Assembly (NCBI GenBank): GCA_963082875.1
Contig: OY720097.1
Span: forward strand, 17,368,501 to 17,432,500
DNA from: Corella eumyota
Lineage: Eukaryota > Chordata > Ascidiacea > Phlebobranchia > Corellidae
Reading direction: 5' to 3'
DNA length: 64,000 nucleotides
Shown here one piece after another: positions 1 to 11,481 of the stretch; position 1 is the stretch's first letter; each line of letters starts with the position of its first letter. The position numbers and the translations under genes are program-made. A model generated the notes under the pieces. It was not told where the DNA came from. It did not search any database and worked only from the letters and a program-made list of their open reading frames with translations.

Positions 1-32
1 TTTTTGTTTAAAAAAATAAACTACTGCTTTAG

Positions 33-3000
33 AAAATAATTACAAACCATCCAAAGAATGTTATTTTGAATTGGCAAACTGTTTCAATGGCGACATTAGT
101 TGGTTAACCATTGACAAATTAATTCGGTCTGAAATTGAATCAGTGCGAAAATCGTTGACTTGTGTTGAAAATTTCATTCAAACTTGTATAGTTGTGGATT
201 CTAATAATGCTGCAAAATATAAATTAAATACAGGTTAGTATCATTTAAATTTGTTTGTTAAGTTAACTTTATTTGTTAAGTATTACTTTTTTTGGTTAAT
301 ATATATTTAGTTTATCTTATAGACAGTTATTAGTAATACCTTAACTGTTGTTTTTTTAAATCTAGGGTGTATTATCACACACAAAATTCTACTTGATTGC
401 CAAAATCTTCATCTTAACCTGGAAAAATCTATCGAAACTGTCACCAAAACTTTAATTGCGACTTTTGATGTTCCCTTCAAAGAACATGAGAAAAACCTTG
501 ACACTTTAAACACAAATGTTGTGGAGATACACTCTCCTTTAATAAGAGATGTTTTAAATGCAAGAAAACAAATACATGAAAACGAAAATAAACTGAAACT
601 AACTAAAACAGGTAAAAAACTTTTTTATTACATTGTTAAAATATTTTTGTATCTATTAATAAAAAAAAACATTTATTGTGCTAAAATAAATTTAATTTTT
701 TACATTTAAAATACTGCAAATTCCTATCTTTTACAATTTGTGTTGTCATTGTAAAAGTTAAATTTTTGAAACTATTTTTTACAGACTATCAAGACATTGA
801 ATATTATGCACAACTTAATGAGGTTGTGATTGAGATGATGATTTCTGTTCAAAATCTCGTTAAGCGTCAAAGAGAAATTCAGGTAAATTTTGTACCATTT
901 TATTTAACATTGACACTACTGCCTGTAATTCCCTTTAATAATAATTTATTATTTAGGCAAATAGTTCATCAGAGAATGAAAGTCTACTGGAGAGTCATTT
1001 AGTTTTACATACTCATGGTAATTTGGAATACAATCACCAGATGTTGAACAGCAAAGTTGTAATGAAAAAAATTCTTAATTTGTTGGAAAATATTAAGAAA
1101 ACCCTTGGATGTAATTACCAAGAACAAAATGGGGTAAAATTTTAATAAGATTTTAATACCTTTTTGTTAATTTTTCCTGATCACCAATAGTATTTCAGTA
1201 ATTTTTTTTTCACATTTGTTGTAGATAAATTTAATTTTTATATTAATAGAACACAATTCTGTATTTTTCTTTAACATTTATTTTTTGTTAATATTTTATT
1301 CTCTGTTATTTTAGGTGTTTAAATCTGTTCTTTATTCCTTATCCACTCTTGTTAGAGAGTATACATCAACCTTACATACCAATTTGTTGGCTAGTTCAAT
1401 AGCACACAGAAGCACATGCAAACTTGCTTACATTTTGTCAACCATTTTTACTGAAGTTGCCACTAAAGGATTTTGTCCACCAGCTGAGTTTGAAGAAGAA
1501 TTAGCAGGTATTAGTGACATAAAAATGGAAAAAAAAAGTTTTGTGAATGTTTGCTTAAACCAAATATTTTTTTGTTGTGCTAATAGCATCTTTGTTTATA
1601 AATTGCTACTTTGTTAAATTCATATTTACTTTTGAAACATTAATTTTAGTAAAAAAACACAATTTTTTATTCAATTCATTTTTAAATTTTATTATTATTA
1701 TTATTATTATTTATTAGGAGATAAAGGGGAATTTAAGGAGGTGGAAGATGCAGGGATGGGAGAGGGTCAGGGATCAAAAGATGTCAGTGATCAAATTGAA
1801 GATGAACAGCAGGTGGAATTTTAAGAAAAAATTCGATTGATAACGAACATTGTCCTTTTCTTACTGCAAATTTAACAAAAAAAAATAATTTATTGTATTA
1901 TAAATTTTTTTAAAGGTGGAAGACCAGCCTGGAGCAGAACCTCAAGAACAACAAAATGAGGAAGACATTCCTGAAGAAGACAATGGGATTGAGATGACAG
2001 AAGACTTTAAAGGAAGATTACATGACGGGGAGTTAGATAAAAAAGAAGATGCAGGAAGCGATGAAGAGAAAGATAATGAGGTAGGTTGAGAAATAAAATA
2101 TTGTTTTTTAACTAGAAATAAAACAACGAAACAACAACTAAAATTTATTTTATAAAAACCTTTAAAACTGTACGAAATTTAAATTATAAATATACACACA
2201 ATTACAATTTTAACTTTAAAATATTTTTTACTAACTGCATAATTCTACCGTCCAAGGATGAGTTGGACAAACAGATGGGAGATCTTGGTGAAGAGGGGGA
2301 TGCTGATAAATTGGATGAAAGGATGTGGGGATCAGATGATGAAGAGGAGGAAGAGCAAAATGATAGCAAAAAAGAAGAAAAGGGAGCTGGCATGGATAAG
2401 GTTTTTATTTTTTTTAAACTTTTTTTAGGTTGGTTTAGATTATGTCAACGAGTTTAAATTTAATTTTTCAATGTTTTGGTTTGAATAAATTTTGTTGTAT
2501 ATTGTTACTACAAATGTAAGTTTTCTTGGCATATATTTGTTGTGTGTATGTTTGTTGATTATTTGAAATAGTATAATTTGGATATTGAAAGCAAAGTTAT
2601 ATCACATGTACATTTCTAATTAATCCACTTTCTATACTCTACTAAGGCTAAGTAGCTGGTTTATACAACCGCATATCCAGTTTTTCTTAACTGAACCCAC
2701 CAGACCACGGCTCCAATTACAACAAGGCCTGTTATCGAACCAATAACTCCCCCCAGTATTGCAACTCTGTTGTGAAATTGCTTGCTGTCCAACATTGGTG
2801 TTTTTGTTGGCCCACTTGAAGGCATTTTACATCCGGTTATGTTCTTGTTCTGTAAAGATAAATTAGAAATTAAGTTTTTGATATTAACAAAACCAAAGAT
2901 TTAAAATAAAATACAGACAAATTAAAAGGATTGATTTTACACAAAATACTTTAAATGCCTTGGGTAAAATTTTAATGTCAAACCTCCACAACATCTTTAA

Positions 3001-6000
3001 CAAGTAGACCTCTAATTGTTTCTGGAGTAAAACAACCTAGTTGTAGTAAGTCATCTACATCAAGGTTGTGGTTTATAAGTTGGTCATAAATATCCAAAAG
3101 CTCACAGTCACAATTCAGTTTGAAAGTACGGACTTCAACCTAATTAAAATAATTATTAAAACTAATTTTAACGATACAAAGATGGCTCATCAAAATAAGG
3201 AGAAAAAAGTTTATTTTAAAAATTTTTTTCTTAAAAAGTTAATTTTTTTTTTTTTTTTTTTAATAACTTACCACTCTTAGGTTAGGCTTGTTCAGGAACC
3301 ATTCATTGTGTAACTCAGTTATTTGGTTTAGACTTATGTCAAAAACCTCCAAGCTCATTAAGTTATTGAATGTGTCATTTGCAATCAAGTTAATGAGATT
3401 GGTTTTTAAATACAATTCCTGTTAATAAAATATAACAAAAAGTTAATCAAATATAATTAAAAATATGTCTTAAGCTACTATAATAAAAAAACTATATAAA
3501 TTGTTTCTAATAATAATTTTATTTTTGTGAAAGGCAAATATGATATTTTAAGAAATTGTTTTGTTTTTTCACCTTTAAGTTTACTAGTTCTGCAAATTTA
3601 TTCTTTTCTAGTGTTTTAATTCTATTTTGTTCAAGGTCCAAGTATTCAAGGCTGTTAGGTAGCAGTGGTACTGTAGTCAACTTATTATCATTTAAGTAGA
3701 GTCTAACAAATAAATGTGTTAATATTTTATTTTTTAGTTTGGTTTTCAGTTAGGTGTATTAAAAAAGTGCTATTACTAGATAGGTTATTTACATATCAAC
3801 ATGTGTCTTACCTTTTCAAAGCAGTGTTATTGTTTGTTATCTGAAAGGTTTTTATGTTGTTGCCCTTTGCAGATATGGTCACTAATAAAATTGGAACCTT
3901 TATTTCTAACTTGACAATTCTATTTCTATAAAAGATATGTTCAATATTTTTGTATCATTTTATTAAAAAAAAGTAACTTTAAATTTTGTATTTTAAATAG
4001 GAAAATTTGTAGTATTGCTAAATTTGAGTTTAGGTTATAAATTTTTTTTAAATTATTTATTCTTACTCATCCAAAATAAGTTCTTGCAATTGGGGTAATC
4101 GTGATAAAGCTCCATCAGGTATTTTGGATATTCTGTTGTCAGTTAATATTAGAGTTGTGACATTCAATGGTATGTCAGTAGGCCATGTTTTTAAGGATTT
4201 TCCTGCATATTTAAATTTTTATCTTAATTTAATCGTGTATCAACCTAGTTACTTCTTTTAAATCTGCAGATTTAGTATAAACCTTTCAAGTGCAAAATAA
4301 AATAAAAACAATGTTTTTTGGAAGTTGAAACTATTGACTAACCTGAGCAGTCTACTGCTGTTGAGTTGCAGTTGCAATTATCTGGGCAAATAACTTGAGT
4401 TACATTTGCTGTTGCAGTGGAAGTGGTTTGAAAAACACATTCGTTAATTGAGAGAAAAATTAAACAAATAAATAAAACCAACTTCATCTTTGTAATTTCT
4501 GTAAAACAATACAAATTCAATTTTTAATGCAAATTCTGTTTACTCTTGGTATATTTAAAGGCTAACTACTTTTTACCTTTGTTTTTTTTAAATTAACTTG
4601 CTGTTATCATGTGGACTAATTTGTAAAACTGTTTTGAAAATAATTTGATCAATGTGTTGATCTAAAATTAGCTCAAGAATTTCCTAATTACTAAACTTTA
4701 ACAAAAGAAATTAAATGGTTTTGATTTTAAAAAGATAATAGTACTATGCCTTAAATATTATATAGTATTAGTCTTATGTTATTATTTTTAATACAACTAA
4801 AAAGGTTTCTAGGCAATGGTTAATTATTTAATTAATAGATAAAAGGGTTGTGGTTTCTATAGGCTTTATTGTGGGATAACCGCAAAAGCAAATATTATTT
4901 TTATTGTGTAGAAAGGCTAAAAAAATATTATAATTTATATAAAATGTAATATTTGCAATGATAATTATTTTAAAAAATCAATTAATTGCTTGAAATGTTT
5001 TTGTGTGATTTACTCAATAAAGAAATATATAACGTTTTAATTTACTATTTAATTTTAAGAATATTTTACTTTTAATTGCAACGAAAAATGATTTTGCAAA
5101 TAACAATTTTTTGTCTGTTATTTAAATTCAGGAAAAAAGTGAACTGGGAGCTAAAGATGATGACATTACAGATCAAAATCATGAGGACAGCAAACAAAGA
5201 GAAGAGGAGGAAGATGTAAAAGATCAAAGTGAATTTGATCCCAATGAAAGGTATTTTTATCAAAGCTTTAAATATCCATAGTTATCTAAATCCTAAAATA
5301 CTTTTAAGAATTACTTTAATTAGATCACTATTTTTTTATTACTTATTCATTAACTAAGAGTTATGTTATAGGGATGACAATTACACAAATGAACCAAACG
5401 AAATTCCTGAACAAATGGATTTGGATGATAATTTGCAACTTGATAAAGATGAAATGGGAGATGACAATGAAGAAAATAATGGTGAGCTAAACCAGTTTTT
5501 GCATATCATTGTAGTACTCCCAAATTTTAAAGCTGTTTTTTAATATTGTTTTTTTAACTAGATGAACAGGATAATATGGAATTAGGAGAACAAGATGATT
5601 TACCTCTTCCTAAAGATGCTGAAGGTTTTTGGTTATATTTTTTTCAACTATTCTATAAAAAAATATTTTATTTTAAACACGAGTATTTGATACCTGCAAC
5701 AACTTGATATATATTAAACAGTTTAAAAAAAATTAACAAACTTTTGGTATTAAGGCTTAGTTTGTAAAAATTTTTAACATATTTTAAGAAATTAAAGATG
5801 ACAAAGAAAATGCAGAACAAGATGGAGAAGAAAATGGTGATAAAGAGGAAGGTAATATAGAAGAAGGAGAGGAAGATGAAACCTCCCAAGACCCAGAGGA
5901 TGAGCACTCAGATAAAGCCCAGGAAACAAAAGATCAGGATGAAGAAGGAGAGGAGGAGTTAGATACAAAAGGAGAAGATGCAGGAAATGAATCTAATCAA

Positions 6001-9000
6001 CTTGAAAATGAAAAAGAACAAGAAAATGGTGAAAATGAAAATGATGACAAAGAAGAAAATGTAAAAAAAAAAAATTATTTGATTATTTCTTTAAAATTTA
6101 ATTTGAAGTATATTTTATTATTTAGATCCTTTTTTAACTTTTTTTTGTATTTTACTGATTTGTTTTTAGGAGAATATTGGTCATAAAAAATCTGAATCAC
6201 AACTTCCAAATCAGGAAGAAGAAAATGAAAAATCTGAATTTCCAACAGAAAATACCTCTAGGTTTTTACTTTTGTTTAAACATTTCTTGTTTGCAAACTT
6301 TTAAGAACCACTTAACCTAGCTTACTTTACACTTGATTAAATGCAACAACTTTTTATTCTTTTTTATTTATTAGAAACAAGATCGAAAAAACTGAAGACG
6401 AAATTGTCCAAAGTGAAAACGCAAACGAACAAGTTGAACAACAAACTAGAGAAGAAGGTAAATATATATTTGTGTTAATTGTAAAAATTAAAATAAAAAA
6501 TCTTGGTAAGTGTAAAAAAAGTCCTTCCTTCTACTTTTTAACCAGTACCATAAAACCTTAATAATTTTAAATTAAATTTAAAACTTTTTGTTTAAGGAAA
6601 AGATGATGAAGCATCAGGAGCAGCGCCCTCTAGTGAACAGAGTGGTGTTGATTCCTCAAACACCATGTCTTCAAATTTAACAGACCAGAACCAAGGTCAT
6701 GACATGCAAGAGCAACATGATAAAAAGTTGGGACAGAGTGACTCAAAAAGATCACTTGCAGATCCAAAGGTATGTTAACAACTTAATGGTTGTTAGTAAA
6801 AATAGGATTTCATAAAAATTAAATAAATTTTAAATAATTTATAATTTTGTACAAATTAATTTATATAGGATACTGTTCCTAAAAGATTAAAAACCATGGA
6901 AACTGAAGTAAAAGAAACTGAAAATAACGAAGAACGACATCTTAATCGAGATGCTGATTTTTATCAACATCTTGATGATGAAAAAGCAATGTAAAAAAAT
7001 AAATTTATTGTATTTTAAGTACTTTAATAAAGTTAAAAATATAAATAACTAAGAGTAATTTTTGATTATTTTTAGTTATGATAAGGAAACCTTAGACGCT
7101 GCAACAGAAGACCAACAAGAACAACAAAAAACTAAGAAGGAAAAAGAAGATGAAAAAGAACTAAACAATTCAGAAGTAAATACATATTAATTTATGTCCT
7201 ATATCTTTTAATTGTGAAAAAAATTATAATTAATTTGTCTAAATAAAAAGGCTAATTAGATGATTTTTTAAAAATAATTTTTAGGAAGAACAAGATACAA
7301 ACATGGAGGATCAATTTGCAGAAAAACAGGATGATGTCGTTATGGCAACTTTGGATGATAATCAGCAACAAGATTCTGAAAAACAATCTTCAAAAATGGT
7401 AATACAAACAGTTGCTTTTAAAAAAACATTGCAAATAAATATTATTTATAGGCTGTTAAATTTTGTTATATATGACATTTTCTAGCAAAGCAAAGAGGCA
7501 ATTGATGTAGAGGAAGACTTCCCCCAACAAAATGAGAAGGAAGAAGCTATAAAAGACGATACCATAGAAACCAATGATTTTAAAAACCTTCCGCAATCTT
7601 CTATTCATACAAACGGTTTATTTTTTTTAATTTTTAGTTCCCACATAACTTTTAATTAAAATCACTCAGATAAATGTGATTATTATGTGCTGGGTTTTTA
7701 ATCTTACTTGATTTTAAAATTGGCCTAATTTTAATTCTTTATATATATTAGTTATGGATTGGAGTTCAGATCTTAATTTGATGTCACTAACACAAGATGA
7801 GATTTCAAAAATTAGAAAAGAAATGGAGGAACAGTTAAGAGATGTTGCACAAAATACTAACCAAGTTGAGGTAAACAAAAAACAACTCAATTTTGTACTT
7901 TAGTTAAAAAGTTTTAACTAAAAAAAAATAATTTATTTATGTCACTACCATCTTATAAAATATTTTATTTTATTTATTTTGTTATTTTAGCTTGCTGAAG
8001 CGGAGAAACTATGGCATGAATATCAGAGTTTAACTCAACCTTTGTCCCAAGAGTTAAGTGAACAGTTAAGACTGATACTGGAGCCTACACAAAAAGCTAA
8101 ACTTAAAGGAGATTATAGAAGTGGAAAAAGGCTGAATATGAGAAAGGTAGAAATCACTGTTTTTACACCAATAAAATTAATGTTTCTTTTCAAATAGCAA
8201 AGTGATTATAAATATAAATATTCTTTATATCTTTTTTTAGGTTATACCATACATTGCCAGTGGATTTCGTAAGGACAAAATCTGGCTTCGACGTTCCAAA
8301 CCCAGCAAACGAGAATATCAAATCATGGTTGCCATTGACGATTCAAGCAGTATGGCTGACAATCACACCAAACAGGTAATGATATGTTTTAGGATCTTGT
8401 TACCTTTTTGTATTAAACATCGATAACTAAATTTTGAAAGTAGTTACATTGCATTTGATAACCAAACTTTTTTAGTTGGCATTTGAATCCCTCTGTGTTA
8501 TATCCACGGCTCTTTCCACCTTAGAAGCTGGCCAGCTGGGGGTTTGTAACTTTGGTGAATCTGCCCAGTTGTTGCATGATTTTTATCAGCCCTTTACTGA
8601 TCAATCTGGTGCCATGATTTTACAAAAATGTTCGTTTAAACAAGACCAAACCAAAGTAGCAAAGGTAAAAAATATCAAAAAAAAAAATTTTATGCAAAAA
8701 TTTTGTTTTGGATTAATACAATGTGTTTTGCTACTTTAGTTACTGGAAACAAGTGTTGGGTTTATGAAAACGAGTCAATCTACTTCAACATCTAGTGCTG
8801 ATCCAAGAATCTCACAACTTTTACTTATTATTTCTGGTTGGTCATTTTTTAATATTCCGTCTGTTAGTTCGATAAATGTTACTGAAATTTATTAAACTTT
8901 TATTTCGTTTATTTTTAAACTCCTTTAACATAACGTTTTTTAAATAGATGGTAGGGGCCTTTATGTGGAAGGAAAAGAAAAGGTCGAATCAGCAGTTAGA

Positions 9001-9321
9001 GCTGCTAAAGAAGCAGGAATATTTCTTGCTTTTGTTATTCTTGACAATCCTGCAGTTAAGGATTCAATATTAGATATTAAAGTTCCTATATTTGGAGAGG
9101 CTGGCAAGGTAAGTTTTAAGATTACATAATCTAAGAAACTGCTAAAATATTTTTCGAAAAAGAATTATTATTTAAAAATTTTATAGATGCCAGAAATTCG
9201 GTCCTACCTAGCTGACTTTCCTTTTCCATTTTATGTAATTATTCGAGACACAAATGCATTACCAGAAACATTAAGTGAGGCTTTAAGAAGCTGGTTTGAA
9301 CTGGTCACATCTTCAGAATAA
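33..9321 (+). CDS. MDN1: Midasin (AAA ATPase of 60S ribosome maturation), C-terminal part
   Basis: Midasin is the giant dynein-like AAA protein that strips assembly factors from pre-60S ribosomes in the nucleolus and nucleoplasm. About 26 exons are visible, and the 5' end lies outside the window. Exon blocks: 33-233, 366-611, 785-881, 958-1134, 1315-1508, 1720-1812, 1917-2080, 2258-2400, 5132-5250, 5372-5481, 5562-5623, 5789-6060, 6169-6261, 6375-6456, 6597-6771, 6870-6990, 7075-7176, 7285-7398, 7486-7615, 7752-7871, 7991-8146, 8241-8375, 8476-8664, 8740-8836, 8948-9107 and 9187-9321. The first five exons are helical linker. The next fourteen encode an extremely Asp/Glu-rich tail. The last six form the MIDAS (von Willebrand A-like) domain with the metal motif AIDDSSSM near 8333-8352, which in this family docks on Rsa4/NLE1 and Ytm1/WDR12. 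The protein ends SWFELVTSSE. A polyadenylation signal AATAAA lies at 9441-9446. Identity is confident from the MIDAS domain joined to the acidic tail. Confidence 0.93.
2661..4487 (-). CDS. Leucine-rich-repeat single-pass membrane protein nested in an MDN1 intron
   Basis: Seven exons on the strand opposite MDN1, all inside the intron between 2400 and 5132: about 4343-4487, 4068-4203, 3811-3925, 3574-3702, 3272-3420, 2984-3138 and 2661-2850. The protein is about 340 residues. It starts with a signal peptide (MKLVLFICLIFLSINECVF), then a cysteine cap typical of LRR N-termini (CPDNCNCNSTAVDC). Several LRRs follow, such as LRLYLNDNKL and LEYLDLEQNRI, then an LRR C-terminal cap (LNCDCELLDIYD...LGCFTPETIRG). 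It ends in one membrane helix (VAILGGVIGSITGLVVIGAVVWW) and a short tail (VQLRKTGYAVV). The chosen ATG follows an AG acceptor at about 4498, so a 5' UTR exon may lie upstream. The architecture is that of extracellular LRR adhesion or receptor-like proteins. I cannot assign an orthologue, and the ligand is unknown. Confidence 0.85.
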
Positions 9322-9650
9322 AATGGAAATTATTTAAAACTGGTATGACATAGTAGGAAATTGTGCTATCTTATGTGTTGTATTAGCATTGTGGCTAATG
9401 AAATTTTCTATTTCATTAATTACTGCCATTTTTCGGTGTAAATAAATCTAAAAAAGTGTAACATAGAATTTTATTACAACGTAATTTTGGAAAACACAAA
9501 AACTTACTTTTTATTACCACAACAATTTAAACTGCTTATAATAATATACCATTAAAAAGTATTCAAATTATAGCAGCAATGCAAAAACACAGTTAAAAAT
9601 AATTTTATTTGTGCTAATTACAATTCTACTAATACATAAAATGTCAATAA
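9322..9650. other. Convergent 3' region between MDN1 and PFDN4
   Basis: AT-rich spacer of 329 bases holding the two 3' UTRs. MDN1 has AATAAA at 9441-9446. PFDN4, on the other strand, has an AATAAA complement at about 9604-9609, some 42 bases past its stop. Nothing else is apparent. Confidence 0.6.
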
Positions 9651-10040
9651 CTATGCTTCTAAGTTTATTGTATCACCAAATTTTGCATACAATTGAACCT
9701 TAAGTCCTTTCATTAATTCTTTAATTTCACTTGATTTCGTGTTAAGTCCTTCAATTTCTTTTTCTAACTTATCTTTACTTGTCTCCAACATCGACTGTGT
9801 GTCCTCCAGGGAATGCTCGAAAAATGCTTCTCCAATCTGATACGAGATCATCTCGGATTCATCTTCCAACATCAACAAGTCGTCACTACTGTCCTCTATA
9901 TTTTGGAGGGTTTTTTTAATGTCTTCAATCTCACTTTGAATCTCATTAAGGCGGACATTTTTTCTGGCAAATTCGTTGATCTTCTTCTGATCTTCCAGGG
10001 TGACTTGTGCTTCGTCATTTTTTGCATTCTTCAGCTCCAT
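9651..10040 (-). CDS. PFDN4: Prefoldin subunit 4 (beta-type)
   Basis: Prefoldin is the cytosolic hexameric co-chaperone that delivers nascent actin and tubulin to the CCT chaperonin. This is a single coding exon of 129 residues; human PFDN4 has 134. It begins MELKNAKNDEAQVTLEDQKK, followed by the subunit-4 signature INEFARKNVRLNEI. The layout is beta prefoldin: an N-terminal coiled-coil helix (about residues 15-50), a central hairpin segment with DDLLMLEDE...ISYQIGEAFFEH (about 52-76), and a C-terminal helix ending LKVQLYAKFGDTINLEA. The frame stays open for ten codons further upstream, but the internal Met matches the family N-terminus. GFER lies 254 bases upstream on the same strand, so the two could share a transcript. 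Identity is confident. Confidence 0.93.
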   Translation of the reverse strand: MELKNAKNDEAQVTLEDQKKINEFARKNVRLNEIQSEIEDIKKTLQNIEDSSDDLLMLEDESEMISYQIGEAFFEHSLEDTQSMLETSKDKLEKEIEGLNTKSSEIKELMKGLKVQLYAKFGDTINLEA

Positions 10041-10293
10041 TTTGTTAAAAAAATTGTATTCTTTATACACCTAAATAACTTTTTAAAAAAGTCCTGTAAA
10101 AAATTTTATGTATATTTCTAAATGCCATTTTCTTATGCCTTTTCTTATTAAAATGGCATTTTAATGAATTATACTCAAAGGGTTACTTAATCATAAATTT
10201 TATAAAATGATATAATTAGAATTAATTAGGACACAAATAAATTAACATACTTTAGTACAACTTAATGAAAATAAGGTTAATATATATTAACTT

Positions 10294-10776
10294 TTAAAGT
10301 TCATCATCTGGGCTGTGTTTCCATCTTTCAAATACTTTTGTGCAATCAAACTCTGGTTTGCCTAGCTTTTTATTTACAATGTTATGTTGCTTACACAACC
10401 AATTCGAAAATGTAAAATTATTTGTAACATCGGGTGGACTTTTCTTAATTTCCTTTTTAAAATCTGTTGCACAAACTTCACATGGGTAAACTTTCGAAAA
10501 TAAGGACACAAATGTTCTCATATTTGATTTTTGTTCTTCTGACGGTTTCTCTGGATAATAGGCAGCAGTAGTGTGTAGAAATGCCCAGGTTTTTTGCCCC
10601 AATTCAAATCTATCTAAGGGGTATTCATCTTCACCAAGTTTAGTTTCTGTTTTAGGATTTTCTTTCTTTTTGGCTCGTCTCCAACTGTTAAAATCGTCGC
10701 ATACATGACAAGCTTTTTGGCCTAAGCCTAATGTTTCTTTACTTGATTCGTCAAAAAAGTTGTGGGTTCGACCCAT
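10294..10776 (-). CDS. GFER: FAD-linked sulfhydryl oxidase ALR/Erv1
   Basis: GFER reoxidises the Mia40/CHCHD4 oxidoreductase in the mitochondrial intermembrane space, passing electrons to cytochrome c. This is one coding exon of 160 residues. An N-terminal CHVCDDF shuttle-cysteine motif sits near residue 23. The Erv1/Alr domain (about 54-152) carries the active-site CxxC in YPCEVCATDF, the FAD-binding WAFLHTTAAYYP segment near residue 64, and the HNIVNKKLGKPEFDC motif, whose cysteine pairs with the upstream SNWLCKQ cysteine. All family cysteines I expect are present. It has the length of the long, mitochondrial isoform. It lies head-to-head with UBN (705 bases between start codons) and tail-to-head with PFDN4. 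Identity is confident. Confidence 0.94.
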   Translation of the reverse strand: MGRTHNFFDESSKETLGLGQKACHVCDDFNSWRRAKKKENPKTETKLGEDEYPLDRFELGQKTWAFLHTTAAYYPEKPSEEQKSNMRTFVSLFSKVYPCEVCATDFKKEIKKSPPDVTNNFTFSNWLCKQHNIVNKKLGKPEFDCTKVFERWKHSPDDEL

Positions 10777-11481
10777 TTGATATAGTTTTTGTAGGTCTGT
10801 AGGTAATTTACGTAATTCTTTTAGTATGCGTAATTTACTTACTTAGGTAGGAATTAAATCCAATTGCATTACAATTCTACAATAAAAAATTAATATAATC
10901 AAGTAACGAATAAAATTAAAATCAGTCTTAAAATTAACATAATTTTTCAAATTAAAAAAAAATTTTACTCGTAAATTGAAAAAACGGTCATAAATTTTAT
11001 TTCACATGTTTTCATAATATACACAGAGACTGTAACTGTTAAATGTGTGTTTTCTTACCATTTTTTGTAAGTTATTTTTAAAAAAATGTTTATTTTTTTA
11101 TAATATCTTAATATATTTAGAAACAAAAGTTGTTGGCCCAGGGAAATTTTAAAACCAAAAATTTATCCGCCTCCCCGCTGTCCGGTTTACGTAGGTAAGT
11201 ATCCCTGTTGTAATTTGATTTACAACGCCCCCTGCTGCCTAATTATTATTGACCCACATGCAAATGAGCTACGCAATTTTACAACCAGCACGTACCTTAA
11301 AAGATGTGATTGAGAGTGGCATCAATTATGGCTTACAGTTAATACATATAATTCATTTATATTAATCAAAACGTTTTTGGTAAAACGTTATTAGACCATG
11401 GCTTACGTAAAATAAACTGGTCAGGGGTATAAAAAATACAGACTAATTTTGTTGGAAAACTAACAATAAACCGTTATAAAA
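10777..11481. promoter_or_regulatory. Divergent upstream region between GFER and UBN
   Basis: About 700 bases between two oppositely oriented start codons, so it should contain both promoters. A short GC-richer patch with ACGCCCCCTGCTGCC-type sequence stands out at about 11160-11250 against an AT-rich background. No TATA box or named factor site can be supported. Confidence 0.4.

Noticed and set aside
5072-5907. Hydrophobic minus-strand open frames at 5072-5263 and 5668-5907
   Set aside because: They are the complement of acidic GAA/GAT-rich MDN1 exons, which always reads as Phe/Leu/Ile on the other strand.
9813-10121. Plus-strand open frame opposite PFDN4
   Set aside because: Shadow of the well-supported PFDN4 coding strand.
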